This document shows, piece after piece, positions 51,274 to 60,791 of a DNA stretch of 64,000 nucleotides (its first letter is position 1; the number at the start of each line of letters is the position of its first letter). The DNA lies in contig NZ_JAJAVB010000016.1 of NCBI RefSeq assembly GCF_020615385.1, positions 210,641 to 274,640 on the forward strand, given 5' to 3'. The DNA is from Jiella soli. Lineage in GTDB: Bacteria > Pseudomonadota > Alphaproteobacteria > Rhizobiales > Rhizobiaceae. Under the pieces are notes generated by a model. The model worked only from the letters and a program-made list of their open reading frames with translations. It did not search any database and had not been told where the DNA came from. A program made the translations under genes and the position numbers.

Positions 51274-52470
51274 ATGAGCGATACCACCGCGCCCGCCGGC
51301 GCCGTTTCCGCCCATGGCCTATCGACGGCCATGACCGTCCTCTTCGCCGCCGCCTGCGGGGCGCTGGCGGCCAATCTCTACTATGCGCAGCCTCTGGTTG
51401 CGCTGATCGGCGACGACATCGGTCTGTCGCGCGCGGCCGAAAGCTCGGTCGTCACCTTCTCGCAGCTCGGCTATGCCTGCGGTCTCGTTCTCCTGGTGCC
51501 GCTCGGCGACGTGATCGAGAACCGCCGGCTGATCCTTCTGACGATGGCGGCCAATGTCGCGTCTCTCGTGGGACTCGCGCTCGCGCCGGGCCTTGCGACC
51601 CTCTTCGTCATGATCCTGGTCGTGGGATTGACCTCCTGCGCGGCCCAGATGCTGGTGCCGCTCGCCGCCAATCTCGCGCCCGACGAGGAGCGTGGCAGGG
51701 TGGTCGGCAATGTCATGAGCGGGCTTCTCGCGGGCATCCTCTTCGCGCGGCCGCTGGCGAGCTTCCTGGCCGACTATGTCGGTTGGCGCGGGGTCTTCGG
51801 CCTGTCCGCCGGCGCGATCACCGCAATGGCGCTCGCCGGCCTGTTCGTCTTTCCAACACGCCAGCCGCAGACGGCGGAACGCTATGGCGGGCTGATCGCC
51901 TCGCTCGGCAAGCTCTTCCTGCGCGAGCCGGTCCTGCGCCGGCGCGGGCTCTATCATGCCGCCATGTTCGCCGCCTTCTCGCTGTTCTGGACCGGGGCGC
52001 CGATCATCCTTCTGCGCGACCCCTATGATTTCAGTCCGAGCGGCGTCGCGCTCTTCGCGCTGGCCGGCGTCCTCGGCGTCTTCGCCGCGCCTGTCGCCGG
52101 GCGCCTGGCCGACCGTGGCCACAGCCGCGCCGGCACGATCACGGCGCTGGCGATCGTCGTCCTGGCCTTCGTCGCGGCGCTCTTCGGCGAGAATTCCCTC
52201 GCCGCGCTCGTTGCCGCCGGCATCCTGATCGACCTCGGCGTCCAGGCGAATCTCGTCTTCGGACAGCGCGAGATCTACCAGTTGCAGCCGGCGATCCGGA
52301 ACCGGCTGAACGCGGTCTACATGACCACCTTCTTCCTCGGAGGGGCGCTCGGCTCGGCGCTGACGAGTCCGGTTCTGGAAGCCTTCGGCTGGCAGGCCGT
52401 CTGCGGCATCGGCATCGCGCTTCCCGCCGCCGCGCTCGCCTATTTCACGCTGGCCGACCGCTCGGTCTGA
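51274..52470 (+). CDS. Major facilitator superfamily transporter
   Basis: A 398-residue carrier with about twelve helices. The loop 2-3 motif is LVPLGDVIENRRLILLTMAA, and LVPLAANLAPDEERGRVVGN resembles sugar-efflux and drug-efflux MFS proteins (YnfM/AraJ style). Probable exporter; substrate unknown. ATG 51274 overlaps nothing; the open upstream extension shadows the moxR promoter. Its end overlaps the convergent acetyltransferase gene by 31 bases. Confidence 0.9.
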   Translation: MSDTTAPAGAVSAHGLSTAMTVLFAAACGALAANLYYAQPLVALIGDDIGLSRAAESSVVTFSQLGYACGLVLLVPLGDVIENRRLILLTMAANVASLVGLALAPGLATLFVMILVVGLTSCAAQMLVPLAANLAPDEERGRVVGNVMSGLLAGILFARPLASFLADYVGWRGVFGLSAGAITAMALAGLFVFPTRQPQTAERYGGLIASLGKLFLREPVLRRRGLYHAAMFAAFSLFWTGAPIILLRDPYDFSPSGVALFALAGVLGVFAAPVAGRLADRGHSRAGTITALAIVVLAFVAALFGENSLAALVAAGILIDLGVQANLVFGQREIYQLQPAIRNRLNAVYMTTFFLGGALGSALTSPVLEAFGWQAVCGIGIALPAAALAYFTLADRSV

Positions 52471-53135
52471 CGCGGCTCCCATCTGTCGAGAAAGGCCCGG
52501 GCGGAAAGCGCCTGCATGTCCGGCACCGCCTCGAACAGGGTTTCGAGCGGCCAGTCCCACCAGGCCAGCGCCCGCAGCCGGCCGGCGATATCGGCGGGAA
52601 ACCGCTCGCGGATGCGGGCGGCCGGAACGCCGGCGGCGATCGTGTAGGGCGGGACGTCCTTCGTCACCACCGCATTCGCCCCGATCACCGCGCCGTCGCC
52701 GATGGTGATGCCGGGCAGGATCACCGCGCCGTGGCCGATCCATACGTCGTTGCCGATCGTCACCGGCTTGTCCCGACGGCGGGCGCGGAAATCATGGTCG
52801 ACGGGCAGGAAGCGGAAATATTCGTTCGGCCGATAGCTGATCTTGTGCGTCGTCACCCGTTCCATCGGATGCTCCAGCGCATTGACGCGCACGCCGGCCG
52901 CGACCGAGCAGAACTTGCCGATCCTCGCATGGGCGGCCTCGCCATTGCGCTCGAAATAGCTGAAGTCGCCGACCGCCACGTCGCGCAGGATCACCCGCGC
53001 GCCGATCTCGACATGGCGGCCGAGCTTCGTGCCCTTGAGTTCCGCCGTTGTGTGGATGCGCGGCTCGGACGGGCGGAACCGGAGGGCCGCCTGGCGTTCG
53101 CGTTCGTTCGCCTCCTCGTCGCGCCCTTCGTCCAC
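52440..53135 (-). CDS. Hexapeptide-repeat acetyltransferase (phosphonate-associated type)
   Basis: A 231-residue left-handed beta-helix transferase. Hexapeptide repeats run from LKGTKLGRHVEIGARVIL to ITIGDGAVIGANAVVTKDVP, with the His in GNDVWIGHGAVILPG as in CAT/DapH-like enzymes. The segment TTHKISYRPNEYFRFLP closely resembles the phn-associated acetyltransferase group, although no phosphonate genes are present here. GTG 53135 with GGGAG upstream is the likely start; the frame stays open further but becomes Arg/Pro-rich noise. Confidence 0.85.
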   Translation of the reverse strand: MDEGRDEEANERERQAALRFRPSEPRIHTTAELKGTKLGRHVEIGARVILRDVAVGDFSYFERNGEAAHARIGKFCSVAAGVRVNALEHPMERVTTHKISYRPNEYFRFLPVDHDFRARRRDKPVTIGNDVWIGHGAVILPGITIGDGAVIGANAVVTKDVPPYTIAAGVPAARIRERFPADIAGRLRALAWWDWPLETLFEAVPDMQALSARAFLDRWEPRQTERSASVK

Positions 53136-53194
53136 CTTCCATCTCCCTTCGTCCGCATCTTTCCGGCGATCGCGCGCCAGCCTATATTGAAGCC

Positions 53195-53350
53195 ATGAGC
53201 GATACCGCAAACAGGACCAACCGGCTGGCGCTCGCGGCAGGGATCGCCGGGCTCGCGGCGATCGCCGCCGCGGCGGTTCTCGGCTGGGTGGCGCATGGCG
53301 AGGCGATTTTCCTCGACCTTGCCGCCAATGGCTGGCTGTCCTGCCTCTGA
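53195..53350 (+). CDS. Small single-span membrane protein
   Basis: A 51-residue protein with a short polar N-terminus (MSDTANRTNR), one transmembrane helix (LALAAGIAGLAAIAAAAVLG) and a short tail ending DLAANGWLSCL. Small proteins of this kind recur in related genomes, but no function is known to me. It is divergent from the acetyltransferase gene and lies 150 bases upstream of the SCO1 gene. Confidence 0.7.
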   Translation: MSDTANRTNRLALAAGIAGLAAIAAAAVLGWVAHGEAIFLDLAANGWLSCL

Positions 53351-53500
53351 CGGGCTGACGCATTCCGGCGTGGCGCGCCCGGGCAAGGACGGGACGCAAT
53401 GTCCTGTCGCGTCTCGGTCGGTGCTCGTGGTAGTGGGCGCCCAGGCAAATCTCTAGAGGAGGACGGGGCGCAAATCCGCGCAATACGTCCCGGAAGCAGC

Positions 53501-54091
53501 ATGACTGGAACGCAAGCTCTCCGCGTCGGCCTCTGGGCCGTTGCGGCCCTCATCGCCGGCGCTCTCGCCGCCCTCGTCGTTGTCTTTTCCGGCGGCGGCC
53601 CGACGGCCGGGGAGGCTTATGGCAAACCCTTCGCCCTTGTCGACCAGAACGGCCAGGAGATCACTGAGGCGGCCCTGCGCGGCAAGCCTTCGGCGGTCTT
53701 CTTCGGCTACACCCATTGTCCGGACGTCTGTCCGACGACGCTCTACGAACTCGCCGGCTACCAGAAGCAGCTGGAAGAGGCGGGCGGCGATCTTCAGGTG
53801 GTCTTCGTCACGGTCGATCCCGAGCGCGACACGCCCGCGGTCCTGAAGGACTATGTCGAGGCGGTCTCGAAGGACGTCACCGCGATCAGCGGCGATCCCG
53901 CCAAGGTGGAGGCGATGGCCAAGGGCTGGGGCGTCTACTTCAAGAAGGTCGGCGAGGGCGACGGCTATACGATGGACCACACCGCCACGACCTTCCTGAT
54001 CGACCGCGACGGCAAGCTCGCCGGCACCATCGCCTATGGCGAGGACCCGAAGATCGAGCAGCAGAAGCTGGAGAAGCTCGTCGGGGTATAG
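53501..54091 (+). CDS. SCO1/SenC-family copper chaperone
   Basis: A 196-residue membrane-anchored thioredoxin-fold protein that delivers copper to cytochrome c oxidase CuA or acts in redox control. An N-terminal helix (VGLWAVAALIAGALAALVVV) anchors it; FFGYTHCPDVCPTTLYEL has the CxxxC copper site and YTMDHTATTFLIDRDG the third ligand His. ATG 53501 follows GGAAG; the open extension from 53399 lacks support. Confidence 0.93.
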   Translation: MTGTQALRVGLWAVAALIAGALAALVVVFSGGGPTAGEAYGKPFALVDQNGQEITEAALRGKPSAVFFGYTHCPDVCPTTLYELAGYQKQLEEAGGDLQVVFVTVDPERDTPAVLKDYVEAVSKDVTAISGDPAKVEAMAKGWGVYFKKVGEGDGYTMDHTATTFLIDRDGKLAGTIAYGEDPKIEQQKLEKLVGV

Positions 54092-54356
54092 CCATAAGCG
54101 GGCCGCGCAGCGTTCTCCGCGCCGCACTAGGGGCCGGTTTTGCCGCCCGCCCGCTGATCCCTCGACACTCTGCCATCCACCAGCCCGGCGCATCCTTTCG
54201 CCGGGCTGCGCAATCGAGGGAGCTCTCTGGGCCTTAAGGGCGCGGAAGGTCGATCTGTCCGTCTGCAAAATTCCGGCTACCAGCGCCCGAACCTGTTTCC
54301 CGCTGTCGGCGTTGCGCTAGCTTGGGCGGCTCGTCTCGAAGAAAGTCTTGCGCTTC

Positions 54357-56282
54357 ATGCATGATCTCGCGCTTCAGCTAGCCCTGATCGGCGTCGCCGG
54401 CATTGCCTCGCAATGGGTGGCCTGGCGCCTCAGGATTCCGGCTATCGTCATCCTCTTCCTGGTGGGGCTGATCTTCGGGCCCCTCACCGGGCTGATGAAC
54501 CCGCGCGTCGACTTCGGCGAACTCTACACGCCGCTGGTTTCGACCGCCGTCGCGATCATCCTGTTCGAGGGCGGGTTGACGCTGAACTTCCGCGAGATTC
54601 GGGAGACGTCGACGGCGGTGCGCCGGATCGTGCTCGTGGCGAGCCCGCTCGTCTGGATCATGACCGCTTTCACCGCCCATTTCATCGGCAATCTCTCTTG
54701 GCCGACGGCGATCATCCTCGGCGCACTTCTCGTGGTCACCGGTCCGACGGTGATCATGCCGCTCCTTCGCCACGCGCGTTTGAAGTCACGGCCCGCCTCG
54801 ATCCTGAGATGGGAGGCGATCCTCAACGACCCGGTCGGCGCGCTCTTCGCAGTTATCTCCTTCGAAACCGTGCTCGTGCTGCGCGGTGCGCACGAGGCGG
54901 GCAACCTGATCTTCACGGCGATCCTGGCGCTCGCCATCGCGATCGGTGGCGGCATCCTCGTCGGACGCCTCATCGGCCGCGCCTTCACGCGCGGCTACGT
55001 GCCCGAATATCTGAAGGCGCCGATCCTCTTTGCCAGCGTCGTCGGAATGAACTCCTTCACCAACCTCGTTTTGGAGGAGGCGGGTCTCCTGACCGTCACC
55101 GTCATGGGCATCACCATGGCGAACGCCAAGATCGCCAGCCTCAGCGAGCTGAAGCGGTTCAAGGAGACGATCACGATCCTTCTGGTCTCCGGCCTGTTCA
55201 TCGTGCTGACGGCATCGCTGCAGATGGAGGTGATCGCCAGCCTTGAATGGCGGGTGCTGGTCTTCATCGCCGCCTCGCTCCTCGTCGTGCGGCCGCTCGC
55301 GGTCTTTGTCGCGACGATTGGCGCCGGGATCGACTGGCGCGAGCGGCTCCTCGTCGCCTGGATCGCGCCGCGCGGCATCGTCGCCGTCGCCGTCGCCGGC
55401 CTCTTCGGCGCGACCCTCGTGCGCATGGGGGTCGCCGACGGCGATCGCATGATCGCCTACACCTTCGCCCTCGTTGCCGCGACGATCGTCTTCCACGGCT
55501 TTTCGCTGGGCCCGCTCGCGCGCCTCCTGGGTTTGAGATCCGCCGACCGGCCCGGCGTCCTCATCGTCGGCGCGTCGCGCTTTTCCATCGCGCTCGCCCG
55601 CCGGCTGAAGGCGCAGGAGGTTCCCGTCCTGATCGCCGATTCCAACTGGTCGCGGGTCTCGGAGGCCCGGCTTGCCGAGGTCGACGTCTGGTTCGGCGAA
55701 ATCCTCTCGGAAGCCGCCCATCACGGGCTGAACCTCTCGCGCTTCGACCATCTCGTCGCCGCGACCGACAACGACGCCTACAACGCGCTGATCTGCACGG
55801 ATTTCGGGGCGGAGATCGGCCGCACCGAAGTGTTCCAGATCGGCGACATCGGCGCCGGGCCGTCCTCCGATCGCCATGCGATGAACTTCACCATCGGCGG
55901 GATCCCGCTGTTCAAGCCGGGTAAAAACTTCTCCGAGCTGCGCGACCTGATCGTGGACGGCTGGTCCTTCCAGGCGACTCGCCTCACCGAGGAGTTCGGC
56001 TACAAGCGCTTCATCGAGTCGCGGCCCGAGGGCACCCAGATGCTGATGTGGATTCGGTCCTCGGGCGCGGTGGTCTTCGCGTCGGCCGAAGGGTCCGGCC
56101 AGCCGGACACGGGCGATACGGTCATTGCCTTCGGCCCGCCGCGGCAGGAGCGCGAACAGGAGAAGATCGTGAAAGGTACCATGACGGAGCGCGAGGCGCG
56201 GGCCGAGAAGGCGCGCAAGACGTCGGAAGAGGTGTCGGGGCGGGCGGAAGAGGCCGCCAGCCGATCGGAGCCCATCGCCTGA
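54357..56282 (+). CDS. CPA1-type cation:proton antiporter with TrkA-N domain
   Basis: A 641-residue antiporter. The membrane half has about twelve helices (IPAIVILFLVGLIFGPLTGL, EAILNDPVGALFAVISFETV, where NDP is the ion-site motif). The cytosolic half has a TrkA-N-type nucleotide-binding fold (GVLIVGASRFSIALARRLKA) and a charged tail. Probably exchanges Na+ or K+ for H+. A TTG at 54348 precedes the ATG. The stop overlaps the prmA start by one base. Confidence 0.92.
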   Translation: MHDLALQLALIGVAGIASQWVAWRLRIPAIVILFLVGLIFGPLTGLMNPRVDFGELYTPLVSTAVAIILFEGGLTLNFREIRETSTAVRRIVLVASPLVWIMTAFTAHFIGNLSWPTAIILGALLVVTGPTVIMPLLRHARLKSRPASILRWEAILNDPVGALFAVISFETVLVLRGAHEAGNLIFTAILALAIAIGGGILVGRLIGRAFTRGYVPEYLKAPILFASVVGMNSFTNLVLEEAGLLTVTVMGITMANAKIASLSELKRFKETITILLVSGLFIVLTASLQMEVIASLEWRVLVFIAASLLVVRPLAVFVATIGAGIDWRERLLVAWIAPRGIVAVAVAGLFGATLVRMGVADGDRMIAYTFALVAATIVFHGFSLGPLARLLGLRSADRPGVLIVGASRFSIALARRLKAQEVPVLIADSNWSRVSEARLAEVDVWFGEILSEAAHHGLNLSRFDHLVAATDNDAYNALICTDFGAEIGRTEVFQIGDIGAGPSSDRHAMNFTIGGIPLFKPGKNFSELRDLIVDGWSFQATRLTEEFGYKRFIESRPEGTQMLMWIRSSGAVVFASAEGSGQPDTGDTVIAFGPPRQEREQEKIVKGTMTEREARAEKARKTSEEVSGRAEEAASRSEPIA

Positions 56283-57151
56283 TGCCGCAGACCCGCTATT
56301 TCTTTCGCGGTGAGCGGGCCGAGGCGGAGAGGGCCTATGCTTCGCTCGAACGCGCCTATGAGGACGAAGGCGCGCCGCTCGCCATCATCGAGCTCGACGA
56401 GGCGCGCGCGATCTTCGAGGTGTCGGCCTATCTCGATGTGGAGGAGGGAGGCGATCGGACGCCGGAACTCGCCGTCGCCGCGGGAATCGCGCCGGAGCGC
56501 GTTGGCCGCGAAGATCTGCCGGACAAGGACTGGATGGCGGACGTTCTCGCCGCGCTGAAACCGGTGCGCGCCGGGCGATTCCTGGTGCATGGTGCCCATG
56601 ACCGGCACCGCGTGGCGCCGAACGACCTGTCGATCGAGATCGAGGCCGGCCAGGCCTTCGGAACCGGCCATCACGGGACGACGGCCGGCTGTCTCACCAT
56701 GATCGAGCGCCTGTGGCTGCGCCGCCAGCCGCAGAACGCGCTCGATCTCGGAACGGGCAGCGCGGTCCTCGCGATCGGTCTCGCCAAGCTCGCCCGGATC
56801 CCGGTGCTCGCGACAGACATCGATCCCATCGCGGTCCGGGTCGCCAGCGCCAATGTCCGGTCCAACGGCATGTCGCAGATGGTCTCGACGAGTGTGTCGG
56901 ACGGGTTCCGCTCACGCGCGATCCGCGAGCGGGCGCCCTTCGACCTCATCGTCGCGAACATCCTCGCCGGGCCGCTGATTTCCCTCGCGCGCGACTTCCG
57001 CCGCCATCTGGAGCCGGGCGGCGATGTCATCCTCTCCGGCATTCTCACCCATCAGCGCGCGGCCGTGCTGGCCGCCTTCCGGGCGCAGGGCATGGTCCAC
57101 CGGCGCACGCTGACGCGGGAGGAATGGGTTACGCTCCACCTGTCGCGATGA
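56282..57151 (+). CDS. prmA: Ribosomal protein L11 methyltransferase PrmA
   Basis: SAM-dependent methyltransferase that trimethylates ribosomal protein L11. The 289 residues end in a Rossmann domain with AFGTGHHGTTAGCL, ALDLGTGSAVLAIGLAKL (SAM motif I), VLATDIDPIAVRVASANV and FDLIVANILAGPLISLA. The start overlaps the antiporter stop (TGATG). A bidirectional hairpin terminator follows. Confidence 0.95.
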   Translation: MPQTRYFFRGERAEAERAYASLERAYEDEGAPLAIIELDEARAIFEVSAYLDVEEGGDRTPELAVAAGIAPERVGREDLPDKDWMADVLAALKPVRAGRFLVHGAHDRHRVAPNDLSIEIEAGQAFGTGHHGTTAGCLTMIERLWLRRQPQNALDLGTGSAVLAIGLAKLARIPVLATDIDPIAVRVASANVRSNGMSQMVSTSVSDGFRSRAIRERAPFDLIVANILAGPLISLARDFRRHLEPGGDVILSGILTHQRAAVLAAFRAQGMVHRRTLTREEWVTLHLSR

Positions 57152-57178
57152 GGCGCGGGCGATGCAGAGCGAATATGA

Positions 57179-57214
57179 AAAGAGCCCGGCGGCATCGTCG
57201 CGACCGGGCTCTTT
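57179..57214. terminator. Bidirectional terminator between prmA and the small convergent gene
   Basis: AAAGAGCCCGG (57179-57189) and CCGGGCTCTTT (57204-57214) form an 11-bp stem with a 14-base loop. Its A-rich left arm and T-rich right arm make it usable from both sides, serving prmA (plus) and the small minus-strand gene. Confidence 0.85.
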
Positions 57215-57268
57215 ACATCTGGCAATATACTGGAACGGACGCCTCGGCGTCCCTTCTCGCCATCCCGA

Positions 57269-57478
57269 TTAACGGCGGGCCGGCGAGGTGCCTTCAAACA
57301 GCGACTCGCGGTTCGCAAGTTCGTCCGCGGTCAGGCTGTTGTGCCGATAATGCGTCGCGATGTAGCGGCGGGCCTCGCGCTCGCGGGCCTCGATCAGGCG
57401 GTCGAACATGGTGCGCATGACGCCCTTGCTCTGGCGGCTGCTGCGAAGCGAAAGGTCGGTAAAGGTCGTGGTGGCCAT
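57269..57478 (-). CDS. Small hypothetical protein
   Basis: A 69-residue charged, mostly helical protein (FDRLIEAREREARRYIATHY in the middle). An AGGAG nine bases before ATG 57478 is a strong ribosome site, and a terminator lies downstream, so it looks like a real, well-expressed gene. It is reminiscent of small DUF1127-like proteins of rhizobia but lacks a clear match. Function unknown. Confidence 0.75.
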   Translation of the reverse strand: MATTTFTDLSLRSSRQSKGVMRTMFDRLIEAREREARRYIATHYRHNSLTADELANRESLFEGTSPARR

Positions 57479-57732
57479 CGTGTCTCTCCTGAAGCTCTAA
57501 CGTGCCTCCCGTGACCTGCAATATGCTGATTGCGCGGGACCTCAGGTAGAGCTCCAGACGCATAGGACCCTCCCGCCTATTGCAATGCAGCATGAAGGCG
57601 ATCTTCAGCTTCCGGAATCCTTTTCCGCAAGCCCGCACCCGCCTATGCTGGCGGCGGGTGGCACCGCTGCGCGCCGCCGCATGTCCGCCGCTCGGATCCC
57701 CCGCCGAAGCCGCTCCTTGGAAGAAAGTGCCG

Positions 57733-59562
57733 ATGTTCCAGAATTTCGACGAGACGACCGACCATTCCCAGAGTGCCGGACGCGTCGCACGGCTGCGCGC
57801 AGACCTCGCCGCCGCCGGCCTCGACGGCTGCATCGTCCCGCGCGCCGACGAGCATCAGGGCGAGTATATCCCGGCATCTGCGGCCCGGCTCGAATGGCTG
57901 ACCGGCTTTTCCGGCTCGGCCGGCGTCGCCGTCGTCTTGGCGGAGCGCGCCGCGATCCTCACCGACGGGCGCTATACGCTGCAGGTGCGCTCGCAGGTGG
58001 ATCTGGACGTCTTCGAGACGGTGTCATCGGTCGAAACCTCTTTGACCGAGTTCCTCAAGCAGGCGGCAGCCGGCAAGCGCATCGGCTACGATCCCTGGCT
58101 GCACACGGTGGGCGAGGTCCGCCGCCTCTCCGAAGCGCTCGCCGCCGAGGGCGGTGAACTTGTGGCGATGCGCGGTAATCCGATCGATCGGATCTGGAAC
58201 GACCGGCCGGCGCCGCCGAAGGGCCGCGCGGTCCTCCACGAGGAGCGCCATGCCGGCAGGCCCGCCACCGAGAAGCTGGGCCTGCTCGCAGGCAAGATCG
58301 CCGAGGCCAAGGCCGATATCGCCGTCCTCACCGATCCCGCCTCGATCGCCTGGGCGTTCAACATCCGCGGCAGTGACGTGCCGCATACGCCGCTGATGTT
58401 GTCCTTCGCCATCCTGCGCAAGGACGGGCGGCCGACGCTGTTCGTCGATCCGGACAAGCTGGACGCCGAGGTGAGGGCGCATCTGGAGGCGCTGGCCGAA
58501 CTGGCGGAGCCGGAAGATCTGGAGCCCAGGCTGACGCGCGAGGCGAAGGACCGTGCCGTCGGCCTCGATATGCAGCTGGCCGCCGCGCGCCTGTCGGACA
58601 TCGTCACGGGGGCCGGGGGCCGCGTGGTCGAGATGGCCGATCCCGCCAAGCTGCCGCGGGCGATCAAGAACCCCGGCGAGATCGCCGGCTCGCGCGCGGC
58701 GCATCTGCGCGACGGGGTGGCGGTGACCGCCTTCCTCGCCTGGCTCGACCGGCAGGCGCCCGGCAGCCTCACCGAGATCGCGGCGGCGGAAAAGCTCGAG
58801 GCGTTCCGCGCCGAATACGGCGAGCAGGACGGCCAGAAGCTGCGCGACATCTCCTTCGACACCATCGCCGGCTCGGGCCCGAACGGGGCGATCGTGCATT
58901 ACCGGGTCAATCGCGAGAGCGACCGGGCGCTGGGCGAAGGGGAACTGTTCCTGCTGGATTCCGGGGCGCAGTACCGCGACGGCACCACCGACATCACCCG
59001 GACGATGCCGATCGGCGCGCCGAGCGCGGAGATGCGGGAGAAGTTCACGCTGGTCCTGAAGGGCATGATCGCGATCTCCACGGCGCGCTTTCCCAAGGGC
59101 ACGCGCGGCGTCGATCTAGACCCGCTCGCGCGCATCGCGCTGTGGAAGGCGGGCTGCGACTATGCCCATGGCACCGGCCATGGCGTCGGCTCCTATCTCG
59201 CCGTCCATGAGGGGCCGCAGTCGATCTCCAAGCGCGGCATGGCGCCGCTCGAGCCGGGCATGATCCTCTCCAACGAGCCCGGCTATTATCGCGAGGGCGC
59301 CTTCGGGATAAGGATCGAGAACCTGATCCTCGTCACCGAGGCCGAGGCGATCCCCGGCGGCGACATCGCCATGCTCGGCTTCACGACCCTGACGCTCGCC
59401 CCGATCGACCGGCGGCTGGTGGCAGTGGAGCTGATGTCGGCGGACGAGATCGCCTGGCTCGACGCCTATCACCGGCATGTGCGGGAGGCGCTGACGCCGC
59501 TCCTCGACGATGCCGACAAGGCCTGGCTCGATCAGGCGACACGGCCGCTCGCCACGTCCTGA
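57733..59562 (+). CDS. pepP: Xaa-Pro aminopeptidase, long M24B type
   Basis: Removes N-terminal residues before proline. The 609 residues have two creatinase-like N-terminal domains (RVARLRADLAAAGLDGCIV, LEWLTGFSGSAGVAVVL) and a C-terminal pita-bread metallopeptidase domain with metal ligands in LLDSGAQYRDGTTDITRTMP, AHGTGHGVGSYLAVHEGP, LSNEPGYY and IRIENL. The length and three-domain layout match the APP1-type group rather than the 440-residue E. coli enzyme. ATG 57733 follows GGAAGAAAG; the frame stays open to 57580. Confidence 0.93.
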   Translation: MFQNFDETTDHSQSAGRVARLRADLAAAGLDGCIVPRADEHQGEYIPASAARLEWLTGFSGSAGVAVVLAERAAILTDGRYTLQVRSQVDLDVFETVSSVETSLTEFLKQAAAGKRIGYDPWLHTVGEVRRLSEALAAEGGELVAMRGNPIDRIWNDRPAPPKGRAVLHEERHAGRPATEKLGLLAGKIAEAKADIAVLTDPASIAWAFNIRGSDVPHTPLMLSFAILRKDGRPTLFVDPDKLDAEVRAHLEALAELAEPEDLEPRLTREAKDRAVGLDMQLAAARLSDIVTGAGGRVVEMADPAKLPRAIKNPGEIAGSRAAHLRDGVAVTAFLAWLDRQAPGSLTEIAAAEKLEAFRAEYGEQDGQKLRDISFDTIAGSGPNGAIVHYRVNRESDRALGEGELFLLDSGAQYRDGTTDITRTMPIGAPSAEMREKFTLVLKGMIAISTARFPKGTRGVDLDPLARIALWKAGCDYAHGTGHGVGSYLAVHEGPQSISKRGMAPLEPGMILSNEPGYYREGAFGIRIENLILVTEAEAIPGGDIAMLGFTTLTLAPIDRRLVAVELMSADEIAWLDAYHRHVREALTPLLDDADKAWLDQATRPLATS

Positions 59563-59705
59563 CGGCGGCCCGCTCTGCCCGGCGGGCGGTTGAACCGGCC
59601 CCCTTCATCATGCGAGGGAGGACCGCACCGCCGCCTCGCAGCTTGAACGCCGTCCGCTTCCTCGGCCCGCAAGGCCTCGACCCGACAAAGGGAGACGTCG
59701 CCCCG

Positions 59706-60164
59706 ATGTCCGCGCTGACCCTTCGCCCCAACGCCCCGTTCGATCTCGCCCCGCTCGCGCGGCTGCTTGCCGAGGAAGGTGACCTCGCCCGCGTCAACCC
59801 GTCCGCCAAGCACCCGTTCGACCCGCTGGAATGGCGGGAAAAGTGGCTGGCCGAGCCGGACGACGCCTCCTTCTACGTGCTCGACCAGAGCGGCAAGGAG
59901 GTCGGATTCTTCGCCCTGCGCGTCGGCATCGGCCCGGAAGTGCGCCATCTCGTCTATGTCTTCGTCGCGGAGGAAGCCCGCGGCGGCGCCGGCGAGGCGG
60001 TGACGCAGCTCGCCGAACAGGCGGCGCGCGACCTCGGCGCGCTGTCGGTGACGCTGAAGGTCGAGCTCGACAACGCGCCGGCGCTGAAGACCTACCAGTC
60101 CGCCGGCTTCGAGGAACTCGGCCGCAGTCGCGGCATGGCGACCATGCGCCGCGACGTCGACTGA
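59706..60164 (+). CDS. GNAT-family N-acetyltransferase
   Basis: A 152-residue protein with LTLRPNAPFDLAPLARLL at the N-terminus, HLVYVFVAEEARGGAGEAV as the acetyl-CoA-binding part and LKTYQSAGFEELGRSRGMAT as the C-terminal GNAT motif. ATG 59706 (MSALTLRPN) is more likely than the far upstream in-frame ATG at 59610. It overlaps the convergent hypothetical gene by 73 bases. Confidence 0.82.
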   Translation: MSALTLRPNAPFDLAPLARLLAEEGDLARVNPSAKHPFDPLEWREKWLAEPDDASFYVLDQSGKEVGFFALRVGIGPEVRHLVYVFVAEEARGGAGEAVTQLAEQAARDLGALSVTLKVELDNAPALKTYQSAGFEELGRSRGMATMRRDVD

Positions 60165-60664
60165 TCGCATCGGGCGTCCTCGCCGCCCCGCAGCGCGGCC
60201 GCCGCGGCGCGGATCGCTTCGCCCTCGTGGCGCAGGGTCTGCGGATCCCGAAAGGCGCCCGGAAGCATTCGCCGCATCACGGCGAAGGGCAGGGCAAGGC
60301 GGACCGGCTTCGGCAGCGCCGCGAAACAGGGCGCCTCGGGGAAGGAGCCGCCGCCCGCGTGATAGGCGAAGGGCGCATCGCCCGGCCGCTCGCCATAGCG
60401 GCAGGCGCCGGCCCGCCGGCAGCCTCCGCGCCGGCAGATACAGGCGAGCCGCCAGGCGATCGTCGGCATCAGCCGGTCCGGCCGCGTGACGCTCCATTTC
60501 GACGCCCCGCTTTGCCGGGCGCCCGGCCGCGCACCCGCCTGCCGCGGCGGCTTCGGCCAGCCGGAAAGCGCCGCCCGCACCAGCGCGAGATGGCGGTCGG
60601 CGAGGCGATGGCACTCCGTGATCTCCTCCGGCGTCAGCGGCGGGTCGATGGGCGTGTCGGACAT
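60092..60664 (-). CDS. Hypothetical protein with Cys/Arg-rich segment
   Basis: A 190-residue protein starting at ATG 60664 (MSDTPIDPPLTPEEITECH). A central [20 protein letters not shown] segment resembles short Cys/Arg motifs in several uncharacterised rhizobial proteins, followed by LALPFAVMRRMLPGAF. The last 24 residues are read antisense to the GNAT gene, which is unusual; a genuine shorter protein with a lost stop is possible. Function unknown. Confidence 0.6.
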   Translation of the reverse strand: MSDTPIDPPLTPEEITECHRLADRHLALVRAALSGWPKPPRQAGARPGARQSGASKWSVTRPDRLMPTIAWRLACICRRGGCRRAGACRYGERPGDAPFAYHAGGGSFPEAPCFAALPKPVRLALPFAVMRRMLPGAFRDPQTLRHEGEAIRAAAAALRGGEDARCDQSTSRRMVAMPRLRPSSSKPADW

Positions 60665-60791
60665 GGCGGTCTCCTCCGTTGGGCTGTTGCGGCTGCGGCG
60701 GCGTTTTTCTGGATGGAGGGCGCGCGAAAGCGGCGCCGCGCCCGGTGCCGGGCCGGCGGTCTGCATCCTATGTGGCCACCCGGGCGGGGCG

